Positions 13,001 to 23,935 of a stretch of 64,000 bases of DNA are shown here, piece by piece. The position numbers and the translations under genes were made by a program. The stretch is from Muscardinus avellanarius (taxonomy: Eukaryota; Chordata; Mammalia; Rodentia; Gliridae), in NCBI GenBank assembly GCA_963383645.1, contig OY726559.1, positions 116,487,441-116,551,440 on the forward strand, in the 5' to 3' direction. The stretch's first letter is position 1. Every line of letters begins with the position of its first letter. The notes beneath the pieces were generated by a model. The model saw only the letters and a list, made by a program, of their open reading frames with translations, did not search any database and was not told where the DNA came from.

Positions 13001-16000
13001 AGCAAAGAACAGTATGGTTCTTCATCAGGACAGTCATCCAGCCGTGGTGGTCGGCAGGGCTCCAGCTCAGGTCGGTCTTCTAGGCAAAGGACACACAGGT
13101 CAGGTTCCAGAGAATCTACTGGTTCAGAGCACTACGCGTCTGGCTCAGAAGAGACTTCTGGCTCAGGTCGGCATGGATATGGCTCAGGTGAATCCTCTAG
13201 TAGAACACAACATAGTACCAACTCAGGACAGTCATCCAGCTGTGGCCGTCATGGGTCCAGCTCTGGTCACACTTCTACCCATGGCCACCAGGGAACTGGC
13301 TCTGGTCAGTCTTCCAGCTCTGGCCACCAGGGGTCTGGATCAAGCAGGTCTTCCAGCCAGAGGCCACAGGGCTCTGGTTCAGCTCAGTCTTCCAAGCATG
13401 GCCAGGGTGCGTCTGGCTCTGAACAGACTTCCCACACTGGTCAGCATGGCTACGGCTCAGGAGAGTCTTCAGGCTTGGGCCACAAGGGATCTGGCTTAGG
13501 TCAGTCCTCTAGCAAAGAACAGTATGGTTCTTCATCAGGACAGTCATCCAGCCGTGGTGGTCGGCAGGGCTCCAGCTCAGGTCGGTCTTCTAGGCAAAGG
13601 ACACACAGGTCAGGTTCCAGAGAATCTACTGGTTCAGAGCACTACGCGTCTGGCTCAGAAGAGACTTCTGGCTCAGGTCGGCATGGATATGGCTCAGGTG
13701 AATCCTCTAGTAGAACACAGCATAGTACCAACTCAGGACAGTCATCCAGCTGTGGCCGTCATGGGTCCAGCTCTGGTCACACTTCTACCCATGGCCACCA
13801 GGGAACTGGCTCTGGTCAGTCTTCCAGCTCTGGCCACCAGGGGTCTGGATCAAGCAGGTCTTCCAGCCAGAGGCCACAGGGCTCTGGTTCAGCTCAGTCT
13901 TCCAAGCATGGCCAGGGTGCGTCTGGCTCTGAACAGACTTCCCACACTGGTCAGCATGGCTACGGCTCAGAAGAGTCTTCAGGCTTGGGCCACAAGGGAT
14001 CTGGCTTAGGTCAGTCCTCTAGCAAAGAACAGTATGGTTCTTCATCAGGACAGTCATCCAGCCGTGGTGGTCGGCAGGGCTCCAGCTCAGGTCGGTCTTC
14101 TAGGCAAAGGACACACAGGTCAGGTTCCAGAGAATCTACTGGTTCAGAGCACTACGCGTCTGGCTCAGAAGAGACTTCTGGCTCGGGTCGGCATGGATAT
14201 GGCTCAGGTGAATCCTCTAGTAGAACACAGCATAGTACCAACTCAGGACAGTCATCCAGCTGTGGCCGTCATGGGTCCAGCTCTGGTCACACTTCTACCC
14301 ATGGCCACCAGGGAACTGGCTCTGGTCAGTCTTCCAGCTCTGGCCACCAGGGGTCTGGATCAAGCAGGTCTTCCAGCCAGAGGCCACAGGGCTCTGGTTC
14401 AGCTCAGTCTTCCAAGCATGGCCAGGGTGCGTCTGGCTCAGAACAGTCTTCCCACACTGGTCAGTATGGCTACGGCTCAGGAGAGTCTTCAGGCTTGGGC
14501 CACAAGGGATCTGGCTTAGGTCAGTCCTCTAGCAAAGAACAGTATGGTTCTTCATCAGGACAGTCATCCAGCCGTGGTGGTCGGCAGGGCTCCAGCTCAG
14601 GTCGGTCTTCTAGGCAAAGGACACACAGGTCAGGTTCCAGAGAATCTACTGGTTCAGAGCACTACGCGTCTGGCTCAGAAGAGACTTCTGGCTCGGGTCG
14701 GCATGGATATGGCTCAGGTGAATCCTCTAGTAGAACACAGCATAGTACCAACTCAGGACAGTCATCCAGCTGTGGCCGTCATGGGTCCAGCTCTGGTCAC
14801 ACTTCTACCCATGGCCACCAGGGAACTGGCTCTGGTCAGTCTTCCAGCTCTGGCCACCAGGGGTCTGGATCAAGCAGGTCTTCCAGCCAGAGGCCACAGG
14901 GCTCTGGTTCAGCTCAGTCTTCCAAGCATGGCCAGGGTGCGTCTGGCTCAGAACAGTCTTCCCACACTGGTCAGTATGGCTACGGCTCAGGAGAGTCTTC
15001 AGGCTTGGGCCACAAGGGATCTGGCTTAGGTCAGTCCTCTAGCAAAGAACAGTATGGTTCTTCATCAGGACAGTCATCCAGCCGTGGTGGTCGGCAGGGC
15101 TCCAGCTCAGGTCGGTCTTCTAGGCAAAGGACACACAGGTCAGGTTCCAGAGAATCTACTGGTTCAGAGCACTACGCGTCTGGCTCAGAAGAGACTTCTG
15201 GCTCGGGTCGGCATGGATATGGCTCAGGTGAATCCTCTAGTAGAACACAGCATAGTACCAACTCAGGACAGTCATCCAGCTGTGGCCGTCATGGGTCCAG
15301 CTCTGGTCACACTTCTACCCATGGCCACCAGGGAACTGGCTCTGGTCAGTCTTCCAGCTCTGGCCACCAGGGGTCTGGATCAAGCAGGTCTTCCAGCCAG
15401 AGGCCACAGGGCTCTGGTTCAGCTCAGTCTTCCAAGCATGGCCAGGGTGCGTCTGGCTCAGAACAGTCTTCCCACACTGGTCAGTATGGCTACGGCTCAG
15501 GAGAGTCTTCAGGCTTGGGCCACAAGGGATCTGGCTTAGGTCAGTCCTCTAGCAAAGAACAGTATGGTTCTTCATCAGGACAGTCATCCAGCCGTGGTGG
15601 TCGGCAGGGCTCCAGCTCAGGTCGGTCTTCTAGGCAAAGGACACACAGGTCAGGTTCCAGAGAATCTACTGGTTCAGAGCACTACGCGTCTGGCTCAGAA
15701 GAGACTTCTGGCTCGGGTCGGCATGGATATGGCTCAGGTGAATCCTCTAGTAGAACACAGCATAGTACCAACTCAGGACAGTCATCCAGCTGTGGCCGTC
15801 ATGGGTCCAGCTCTGGTCACACTTCTACCCATGGCCACCAGGGAACTGGCTCTGGTCAGTCTTCCAGCTCTGGCCACCAGGGGTCTGGATCAAGCAGGTC
15901 TTCCAGCCAGAGGCCACAGGGCTCTGGTTCAGCTCAGTCTTCCAAGCATGGCCAGGGTGCGTCTGGCTCAGAACAGTCTTCCCACACTGGTCAGTATGGC

Positions 16001-19000
16001 TACGGCTCAGGAGAGTCTTCAGGCTTGGGCCACAAGGGATCTGGCTTAGGTCAGTCCTCTAGCAAAGAACAGTATGGTTCTTCATCAGGACAGTCATCCA
16101 GCCGTGGTGGTCGGCAGGGCTCCAGCTCAGGTCGGTCTTCTAGGCAAAGGACACACAGGTCAGGTTCCAGAGAATCTACTGGTTCAGAGCACTACGCGTC
16201 TGGCTCAGAAGAGACTTCTGGCTCAGGTCGGCATGGATATGGCTCAGGTGAATCCTCTACTAGAACACAGCATAGTACCAACTCAGGACAGTCATCCAGC
16301 TGTGGCCGTCATGGGTCCAGCTCTGGTCACACTTCTACCCATGGCCACCAGGGAACTGGCTCTGGTCAGTCTTCCAGCTCTGGCCACCAGGGGTCTGGAT
16401 CAAGCAGGTCTTCCAGCCAGAGGCCACAGGGCTCTGGTTCAGCTCAGTCTTCCAAGCATGGCCAGGGTGCGTCTGGCTCTGAACAGACTTCCCACACTGG
16501 TCAGCATGGCTACGGCTCAGGAGAGTCTTCAGGCTTGGGCCACAAGGGATCTGGCTTAGGTCAGTCCTCTAGCAAAGAACAGTATGGTTCTTCATCAGGA
16601 CAGTCATCCAGCCGTGGTGGTCGGCAGGGCTCCAGCTCAGGTCGGTCTTCTAGGCAAAGGACACACAGGTCAGGTTCCAGAGAATCTACTGGTTCAGAGC
16701 ACTACGCGTCTGGCTCAGAAGAGACTTCTGGCTCAGGTCGGCATGGATATGGCTCAGGTGAATCCTCTAGTAGAACACAGCATAGTACCAACTCAGGACA
16801 GTCATCCAGCTGTGGCCGTCATGGGTCCAGCTCTGGTCACACTTCTACCCATGGCCACCAGGGAACTGGCTCTGGTCAGTCTTCCAGCTCTGGCCACCAG
16901 GGGTCTGGATCAAGCAGGTCTTCCAGCCAGAGGCCACAGGGCTCTGGTTCAGCTCAGTCTTCCAAGCATGGCCAGGGTGCGTCTGGCTCAGAACAGACTT
17001 CCCACACTGGTCAGTATGGCTACGGCTCAGAAGAGTCTTCAGGCTTGGGCCACAAGGGATCTGGCTTAGGTCAGTCCTCTAGCAAAGAACAGTATGGTTC
17101 TTCATCAGGACAGTCATCCAGCCGTGGTGGTCGGCAGGGCTCCAGCTCAGGTCGGTCTTCTAGGCAAAGGACACACAGGTCAGGTTCCAGAGAATCTACT
17201 GGTTCAGAGCACTACGCGTCTGGCTCAGAAGAGACTTCTGGCTCGGGTCGGCATGGATATGGCTCAGGTGAATCCTCTAGTAGAACACAGCATAGTACCA
17301 ACTCAGGACAGTCATCCAGCTGTGGCCGTCATGGGTCCAGCTCTGGTCACACTTCTACCCATGGCCACCAGGGAACTGGCTCTGGTCAGTCTTCCAGCTC
17401 TGGCCACCAGGGGTCTGGATCAAGCAGGTCTTCCAGCCAGAGGCCACAGGGCTCTGGTTCAGCTCAGTCTTCCAAGCATGGCCAGGGTGCGTCTGGCTCA
17501 GAACAGTCTTCCCACACTGGTCAGTATGGCTACGGCTCAGGAGAGTCTTCAGGCTTGGGCCACAAGGGATCTGGCTTAGGTCAGTCCTCTAGCAAAGAAC
17601 AGTATGGTTCTTCATCAGGACAGTCATCCAGCCGTGGTGGTCGGCAGGGCTCCAGCTCAGGTCGGTCTTCTAGGCAAAGGACACACAGGTCAGGTTCCAG
17701 AGAATCTACTGGTTCAGAGCACTACGCGTCTGGCTCAGAAGAGACTTCTGGCTCGGGTCGGCATGGATATGGCTCAGGTGAATCCTCTAGTAGAACACAG
17801 CATAGTACCAACTCAGGACAGTCATCCAGCTGTGGCCGTCATGGGTCCAGCTCTGGTCACACTTCTACCCATGGCCACCAGGGAACTGGCTCTGGTCAGT
17901 CTTCCAGCTCTGGCCACCAGGGGTCTGGATCAAGCAGGTCTTCCAGCCAGAGGCCACAGGGCTCTGGTTCAGCTCAGTCTTCCAAGCATGGCCAGGGTGC
18001 GTCTGGCTCAGAACAGTCTTCCCACACTGGTCAGTATGGCTACGGCTCAGGAGAGTCTTCAGGCTTGGGCCACAAGGGATCTGGCTTAGGTCAGTCCTCT
18101 AGCAAAGAACAGTATGGTTCTTCATCAGGACAGTCATCCAGCTGTGGTGGTCGGCAGGGCTCCAGCTCAGGTCGGTCTTCTAGGCAAAGGACACACAGGT
18201 CAGGTTCCAGAGAATCTACTGGTTCAGAGAACTACGCGTCTGGCTCAGAAGAGACTTCTGGCTCGGGTCGGCATGGATATGGCTCAGGTGAATCCTCTAG
18301 TAGAACACAGCATAGTACCAACTCAGGACAGTCATCCAGCTGTGGCCGTCATGGGTCCAGCTCTGGTCACACTTCTACCCATGGCCACCAGGGAACTGGC
18401 TCTGGTCAGTCTTCCAGCTCTGGCCACCAGGGGTCTGGATCAAGCAGGTCTTCCAGCCAGAGGCCACAGGGCTCTGGTTCAGCTCAGTCTTCCAAGCATG
18501 GCCAGGGTGCGTCTGGCTCAGAACAGTCTTCCCACACTGGTCAGTATGGCTATGGCTCAGGAGAGTCTTCAGGCTTGGGCCACAAGGGATCTGGCTTAGG
18601 TCAGTCCTCTAGCAAAGAACAGTATGGTTCTTCATCAGGACAGTCATCCAGCCGTGGTGGTCGGCAGGGCTCCAGCTCAGGTCGGTCTTCTAGGCAAAGG
18701 ACACACAGGTCAGGTTCCAGAGAATCTACTGGTTCAGAGCACTACGCGTCTGGCTCAGAAGAGACTTCTGGCTCAGGTCGGCATGGATATGGCTCAGGTG
18801 AATCCTCTAGTAGAACACAGCATAGTACCAACTCAGGACAGTCATCCAGCTGTGGCCGTCATGGGTCCAGCTCTGGTCACACTTCTACCCATGGCCACCA
18901 GGGAACTGGCTCTGGTCAGTCTTCCAGCTCTGGCCACCAGGGGTCTGGATCAAGCAGGTCTTCCAGCCAGAGGCCACAGGGCTCTGGTTCAGCTCAGTCT

Positions 19001-21505
19001 TCCAAGCATGGCCAGGGTGCGTCTGGCTCTGAACAGACTTCCCACACTGGTCAGCATGGCTACGGCTCAGGAGAGTCTTCAGGCTTGGGCCACAAGGGAT
19101 CTGGCTTAGGTCAGTCCTCTAGCAAAGAACAGTATGGTTCTTCATCAGGACAGTCATCCAGCCGTGGTGGTCGGCAGGGCTCCAGCTCAGGTCGGTCTTC
19201 TAGGCAAAGGACACACAGGTCAGGTTCCAGAGAATCTACTGGTTCAGAGCACTACGCGTCTGGCTCAGAAGAGACTTCTGGCTCGGGTCGGCATGGATAT
19301 GGCTCAGGTGAATCCTCTAGTAGAACACAGCATAGTACCAACTCAGGACAGTCATCCAGCTGTGGCCGTCATGGGTCCAGCTCTGGTCACACTTCTACCC
19401 ATGGCCACCAGGGAACTGGCTCTGGTCAGTCTTCCAGCTCTGGCCACCAGAGGTCTGGATCAAGCAGGTCTTCCAGCCAGAGGCCACAGGGCTCTGGTTC
19501 AGCTCAGTCTTCCAAGCATGGCCAGGGTGCGTCTGGCTCAGAACAGACTTCCCACACTGGTCAGTATGGCTATGGCTCAGGAGAGTCTTCAGGCTTGGGC
19601 CACAAGGGATCTGGCTTAGGTCAGTCCTCTAGCAAAGAACAGTATGGTTCTTCATCAGGACAGTCATCCAGCCGTGGTGGTCGGCAGGGCTCCAGCTCAG
19701 GTCGGTCTTCTAGGCAAAGGACACACAGGTCAGGTTCCAGAGAATCTACTGGTTCAGAGCACTACGCGTCTGGCTCAGAAGAGACTTCTGGCTCAGGTCG
19801 GCATGGATATGGCTCAGGTGAATCCTCTAGTAGAACACAGCATAGTACCAACTCAGGACAGTCATCCAGCTGTGGCAGTCATGGGTCCAGCTCTGGTCAC
19901 ACTTCTACCCATGGCCACCAGGGAACTGGCTCTGGTCAGTCTTCCAGCTCTGGCCACCAGGGGTCTGGATCAAGCAGGTCTTCCAGCCAGAGGCCACAGG
20001 GCTCTGGTTCAGCTCAGTCTTCCAAGCATGGCCAGGGTGTGTCTGGCTCAGAACAGTCTTCCCACACTGGTCAGTATGGCTACGGCTCAGGAGAGTCTTC
20101 AGGCTTGGGCCACAAGGGATCTGGCTTAGGTCAGTCCTCTAGCAAAGAACAGTATGGTTCTTCATCAGGACAGTCATCCAGCCGTGGTGGTCGGCAGGGC
20201 TCCAGCTCAGGTCGGTCTTCTAGACAAAGGTCACACAGGTCAGGTTCCAGAGAATCTACTGGTTCAGAGCACTACGCGTCTGGCTCAGAACAGACTTCTG
20301 GCTCAGGTCGGCATGGATATGGCTCAGGTGAATCCTCTAGTAGAACACAGCATAGTACCAACTCAGGACAGTCATCCAGCTGTGGCCGTCATGGGTCCAG
20401 CTCTGGTCACACTTCTACCCATGGCCACCAGGGAACTGGCTCTGGTCAGTCTTCCAGCTCTGGCCACCAGGGGTCTGGATCAAGCAGGTCTTCCAGCCAG
20501 AGGCCACAGGGCTCTGGTTCAGCTCAGTCTTCCAAGCATGGCCAGGGTGCGTCTGGCTCAGAACAGACTTCCCACACTGGTCAGTATGGCTACGGCTCTG
20601 GAGAGTCTTCAGGGTGTGGTCTGTCTTCTACCTATGGCCAGTATGGCTTTGATCCTTCTTCTGTATCTTTGCAGTGTGGGTCTGTTTCATGTCCGTCTTA
20701 TAGTTCTTGTCAGTATAGGTCTGGCTCAGAAGTGTGTCCTGACTTTGGTCAGAATGTCTGTGGTTCAGTAGGGTCTTCTGGCTTTAATCAGAGTGCATCT
20801 GGCTTAGGTGAAACCTCTAGCTATGGACAATGGCATTCAACATCAGGACAGTCATCGTGCAGTAGTCAACCGTGGTCCAGCTCTGGTCAATATTCCAACT
20901 CTGGTCAGCAAGGGTTTGTTTCAAGTCAGTGTTCTGACTATGCCCCCTATAGATCTGCCTCAAGTCATTATTCTAGCCACAGCCGACACGGATTTGGCTC
21001 AGGTCAGGGTTTTACCTCTGAACAATATAGGTCTGGCTCATGTCCTTCATTTACCTCTGGACAATATTGTTCTGGATCTGGTCAGTGTTCTAGATCTCAA
21101 CAATATGGATCTGGCTCATGTCAGTCGTCTATGTCTGGATCATGTAGCTCTGAACCTGATCAGTATTATAGTTATGAGCAACATAAATCACAAGGGAGAT
21201 GTGGAAACAAATGGGAATCCAGCTACAAAGATTCAAACTCTAATGGAGTACCATCCAGACACAGTTATAGACAAGTAGCAAATTCCTCAGGTTGTGTCTC
21301 TAGACAATTTACACCTTACTATGGACAGTTGGGATCCAGTACTACCAATACACTGCCATTTCACAATGAGGACAGTAGACAAGGTGGTTATTGCTATCAA
21401 AGAGAACGAGGAAGTCACTGGGGAGGGGAAAGTATAGGTTCAGGTTCCTATGGTTTTAGTAGTAGAACTCCACTCTATGAATATGTCCAAGAGCAGAAAT
21501 GCTAA
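925..21505 (+). CDS. HRNR: Hornerin, S100 fused-type epidermal barrier protein (coding exons 925-1062 and 2663-21505)
   Basis: Hornerin is a keratohyalin-granule protein that is processed and crosslinked into the cornified envelope. The predicted length is about 6,326 residues. Residues 1-92 form an S100 domain: a pseudo-EF-hand in exon 2, then a canonical EF loop at residues 62-73 (DQDQNNKVDFNE). The stretch IIGQDYC and the later HQHQEEQ and SAGENDSYSR motifs match hornerin better than filaggrin-2. Residues about 93-412 are a Ser/Lys/Gln-rich spacer. Residues 413-6022 are 33 repeats of 170 residues. Residues about 6030-6326 are a Cys/Ser/Tyr-rich unique tail ending YEYVQEQKC, the hornerin C-terminal signature. 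No frameshift or premature stop occurs, although over 80% of the gene is tandem repeat. My recollection of human hornerin is about 2,850 residues, so this allele or assembly is unusually long. Confidence 0.93.
1063..2662 (+). other. HRNR: HRNR intron 2
   Basis: The intron runs from donor GTAAGA (1063) to acceptor TGCTCCTTACAG ending at 2662. It joins codon 46 (Lys) to codon 47 (Asn) in phase 0, giving LK|NPDD across the junction as in other fused-type S100 genes. Its second half contains an ancient L2 relic (1820-2325). The remainder shows no feature I recognise. Confidence 0.85.
1820..2325 (+). repeat. Ancient LINE-2 (L2) 3' end relic in HRNR intron 2
   Basis: The stretch follows the familiar order of the L2 3' end. 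First come segments resembling 'ccctctgcctggaatg' and 'catccttcaaat', then a region resembling the L2 'ttaagtttcactttgt' block, and finally a 'ttattgaatgaactg' terminus. It is strongly decayed. Boundaries are approximate. Confidence 0.55.
3761..20590 (+). repeat. HRNR: 510-bp tandem array, 33 units, in HRNR exon 3
   Basis: The first unit starts TATGGCTCAGGAGAGTC at 3761, and the corresponding point after the array is at 20591. The distance is 16,830 bp, exactly 33 x 510, plus a partial unit of about 22 bp. Every unit keeps the reading frame. Each 170-residue unit splits into thirteen modules of the form SSxxxxxGSxSGQ. Twelve have 13 residues and one (SSSRGGRQGSSSGR) has 14. Units differ at only a few positions, for example 3985 (G/A), 4240 (A/T), 4247 (T/A, Ser/Thr) and 4265 (T/C, Tyr/His), each recurring every 510 bp. 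Diverged half-units flank the array (about 3680-3760 and after 20612). Confidence 0.97.
6311..10900 (+). repeat. HRNR: Higher-order repeat: three copies of a 3-unit (1,530-bp) block
   Basis: Units 6-14 carry linked variants in perfect period three. Two units have G at the site homologous to 3985 with a Ser/Tyr ending (QSSHTGQY). They are followed by one unit with A and a Thr/His ending (QTSHTGQH). This shows duplication of three-unit blocks, not only of single units. Confidence 0.85.
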
Positions 21506-21518
21506 TTCTAAAGATGAA

Positions 21519-21534
21519 AATAAACACAAATAAA
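21519..21534 (+). terminator. HRNR: Overlapping polyadenylation signals after HRNR stop
   Basis: AATAAA occurs at 21519-21524 and again at 21529-21534, only 14 and 24 bp after the stop codon. A third AATAAA at 21729-21734 would give a more typical 3'UTR of about 250 bases. Which one is used cannot be told from sequence. Confidence 0.55.
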
Positions 21535-21728
21535 ATTATCTCAAACAGCAATTAAGAAATGAGAAACTATTTAAAATAAGCAACTCATAGTGAAGTTTCT
21601 TTCTCAAAGTGAATGTATCTATTTCTATCCTTTTCTCTCAAGCCTATAACTATTCTATTCCTTGTTATCGTATTCCTTCCAAAGAATGTAAGGTATTTGG
21701 GTTACTCTGTTAAAAAAATATTAAGTTG

Positions 21729-21734
21729 AATAAA
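21729..21734 (+). terminator. HRNR: Candidate distal HRNR polyadenylation signal
   Basis: AATAAA in an AT-rich stretch about 225 bp past the stop. It is a plausible alternative to the very proximal signals. Confidence 0.45.
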
Positions 21735-21892
21735 TGATTTATGTTGGGGATTAAATTTGAAAGAATAATGCAAAATACTTAAAGAGGTTGGTGTTAAATT
21801 ATGGTACTTAAAGATGATGCCAAAGCTAAGCTTGCAATCTTATTATAAATGCATTGCCAGTTCTGGAGCCAAATCTTTCTCTTACAGCAATG

Positions 21893-22150
21893 TGTACTCT
21901 AATTTCTGGTGTGCTCTATACTGGATACTAGGTATTGATCCCAGTATTTTATATTTACTTCACACATGCTAGGCAAGCACACTACCTACATTCCACTTTT
22001 TTATTTTAAGACAAGAGCTCTTTGAATTATCCAGGATGGCCTCAAAGTTGCCATGCTCTTGCCTCAGCCTCTCAAGTTGCTAGCATTATAGGCACGAATG
22101 GTTCAGCCACCCATGTAGCTGAGATTACAGGCATGGGCCACTGTACCCAG
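21893..22150 (-). mobile_element. B1-ID composite SINE (old copy)
   Basis: In reverse orientation the ID/tRNA-like part comes first (CATGCTAGGCAAGCACACTACC), then the 7SL/B1-like part ending in a 'tgggattacaggc'-type block. It still carries the long ID loop that later copies in the window lack, so it appears to be an older type. It lies just past the HRNR 3'UTR. Confidence 0.6.
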
Positions 22151-22629
22151 AAAAAGCATTATTTCTTAAATAGTAGAGATGGATCAATGCAGAATCAAAG
22201 GATCCAAACAAAGGCTTTAACCTGGTTTCAGCAAGAAGGATTTTGGCTCCTACTTTTAATTTGCTCTAGATTGTAAAACTTTTGAGGTGTTATAACAGGA
22301 AAATATAATTTAATCTTCTGTAGTTTATAGGTCTTTCCTTGTAGAAAAATATAATCCATACCCAGATGGAAAGGAAGACTATCTTTAACTGGTATATATG
22401 GTTCTTTGATTTGACTATAATGTATTTGTTTCAAATCTTTGGATTCAAATGACTGGACATGTTAAAATTGACAATACATAACTCGTGAATAAATACTCAA
22501 TCTGTCTCAAGTCTATGCATTTCATTTCTCTACTACAGCTGGTGAAACTACAAACTAACATAAGTAACTATTTCCCAAGTTCGTATCCATTATAAACAAA
22601 CCAGAATAAAGAGCTCTTAAGTCTCAATA
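22151..22629. other. Intergenic stretch, nothing recognised
   Basis: AT-rich sequence downstream of HRNR. I see no coding exon, RNA gene or classifiable repeat. Confidence 0.4.
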
Positions 22630-23007
22630 ATACAAACAATTTAATTTGAAATTGCCAAAATGTGTGGCATTGGTCCTGGCAATGATTTTTGACATGTGAC
22701 ACAGGCAGCAAAAGCAAATAAATAAGTGACACTACATCAAACTGAGAAATGCCTTCACAACAAAGAAAATCAACAAAATAAAAAGCCAACCTACAAAATG
22801 TGAGAAATGTTTGTAATGCAGATATATGATATGGAGTTAAAACTCGATACATGTAAGAAACCCAAGCAACCCAATAGAAAAGGAAAAAACCAATAACTCA
22901 ATTTAAAAATGGAAAAAGACCTGAATGTACATTTTTTTCCAAAGAAGACATGCAAATAGCCAACAGGTAAATGAAAATCTATTCAATATCATCAATAATA
23001 CTCAGCA

Positions 23008-23225
23008 AAGTCAGGCTCACACTTGTAATCTCAGCATTCAGGAGGTTGAGACCAGAGGATTGCAGTTTGCGGACAGCCTCAGCTACTTAGCAAAGCCCTT
23101 CACAACTCAGTGAGATCCTGTTTCAAAAATTGAAAGACTAAAAAATTGGGCTAGGAGTGTAGCTCAGAGGTAGAATGCCCCTGGGTTCCATCCCCATTAC
23201 TGCCAAATAAAAAAATAAAAATAAA
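23008..23225 (+). mobile_element. B1-ID composite SINE
   Basis: B1-like head ('cttgtaatctcagcattcaggagg'), middle 'cctcagctacttagcaaag', tRNA-like tail 'gtgtagctcagaggtagaatgcccctgggttcc', and A-rich end. It is inserted in the old L1. Confidence 0.75.
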
Positions 23226-23430
23226 AATTAGCAAAATGTAAATCCAAACTGTAATACTGTATCACCTCACAGCTGTTAGAGCAACCAATATTAAAAAGTT
23301 AAAAGATAATGAGTGTTGGTGAGTATGTGGAGAAAAGGGACTTTAATACACTATTTGTATGAATGTAAATTGTTATAGCTATTCTGGAAAATTGTATGAA
23401 GATTGCTCAAAAATTAAAAATAGAACTATC

Positions 23431-23616
23431 AATCCCAGCGCTTGGGAGGCTGAGACAGGAGGATTGCACAGGTTCAAAACCAGCCTCAGCTACTTAGTAA
23501 GGCTCTCAACAACTTACTGAGACCCTGTTTCCAAATAAAGTATAAAATAGGTCTGGGAGTGTAGTCCACAGGTAGAAAAGCCCCTGGGTTCCACACTCAG
23601 TACCACACACACAAAA
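23431..23616 (+). mobile_element. B1-ID composite SINE, 5' truncated
   Basis: It begins inside the B1 head (ATCCCAGCGCTTGGGAGGC) and ends in the tRNA-like part plus an A-rich tail. Near-identical flanks (AAAATAGAACTATCA before, AAAATACAACTATCA after) are a 15-bp target-site duplication with one mismatch. It is inserted in the old L1. Confidence 0.8.
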
Positions 23617-23919
23617 AAATACAACTATCACATACATGATCTAGCAATCTCACTTCTAGGTGTATATACAAAGAAAATAACATCACTCTCTTGAAAAGAT
23701 ATTTGTACTACCATGCTCACTGCAACATTATTTACAACAGGGAAGATAAGGAAACAACTTAAGTATTTGCTAATGAATAAGTAGGTAAAGAAATATGGTA
23801 TATCATGTATACATATACAATAGAATATTATTCAAACTTTAAAAAGAAATAAATCCTGACATTTGCAAAAACATGGATGAACCTGGGGGACATTATGCTA
23901 AGTGAAATAAGATAGACAC

Positions 23920-23935
23920 AGAAATATACTACATG
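23920..23935 (+). repeat. Left target-site duplication of full-length L1
   Basis: AGAAATATACTACATG is repeated exactly at 31193-31208. The 16-bp identity brackets the L1 and shows it arrived by target-primed reverse transcription. Confidence 0.9.

Larger units (their letters stand above)
22630..23919 (+). mobile_element. Old L1 ORF2/3' fragment, left part (split by younger L1)
   Basis: The sequence reads as decayed L1 ORF2 C-terminal region: a 'gcaaataaataagtgacactacatcaaactg'-like block, later 'gatctagcaatctcacttctaggt' and 'gaatattattcaaactttaaaaagaaat'-like blocks. All reading frames are interrupted. It contains two SINE insertions and is split at 23920-23935 by a full-length L1. Its 3' part resumes at 31209. 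Confidence 0.75.

Noticed and set aside
3761..20590. CRISPR array
   Set aside because: Units are contiguous 510-bp coding repeats with no variable spacers, in a vertebrate-type gene.
3761..20590. Filaggrin or filaggrin-2 identity
   Set aside because: The N-terminal motifs (IIGQDYC, SAGENDSYSR, HQHQEEQ), the Ser/Gly 13-residue modules and the C-terminal YEYVQEQ signature fit hornerin better. No filaggrin-type 324-residue units are seen.
3834..20771. Open frame of about 161 codons repeated 33 times in the third + frame of the hornerin array
   Set aside because: It is a by-product of the 510-bp repeat, which happens to have one stop per unit in that frame. It recurs identically because the DNA does. 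It has no start context or known domain, and the hornerin frame explains the sequence.
2696..21505. Reading exon 3 alone as a single-exon gene starting at Met 2696
   Set aside because: The frame is open upstream to a canonical acceptor at 2661-2662, and exon 2 supplies the missing first half of the S100 domain in matching phase. Met 2696 is internal (residue 58).
23130..23200. tRNA gene
   Set aside because: The A- and B-box-like sequence is the ID/tRNA-derived tail of a SINE. No intact cloverleaf is present. The same applies to the other SINE copies.
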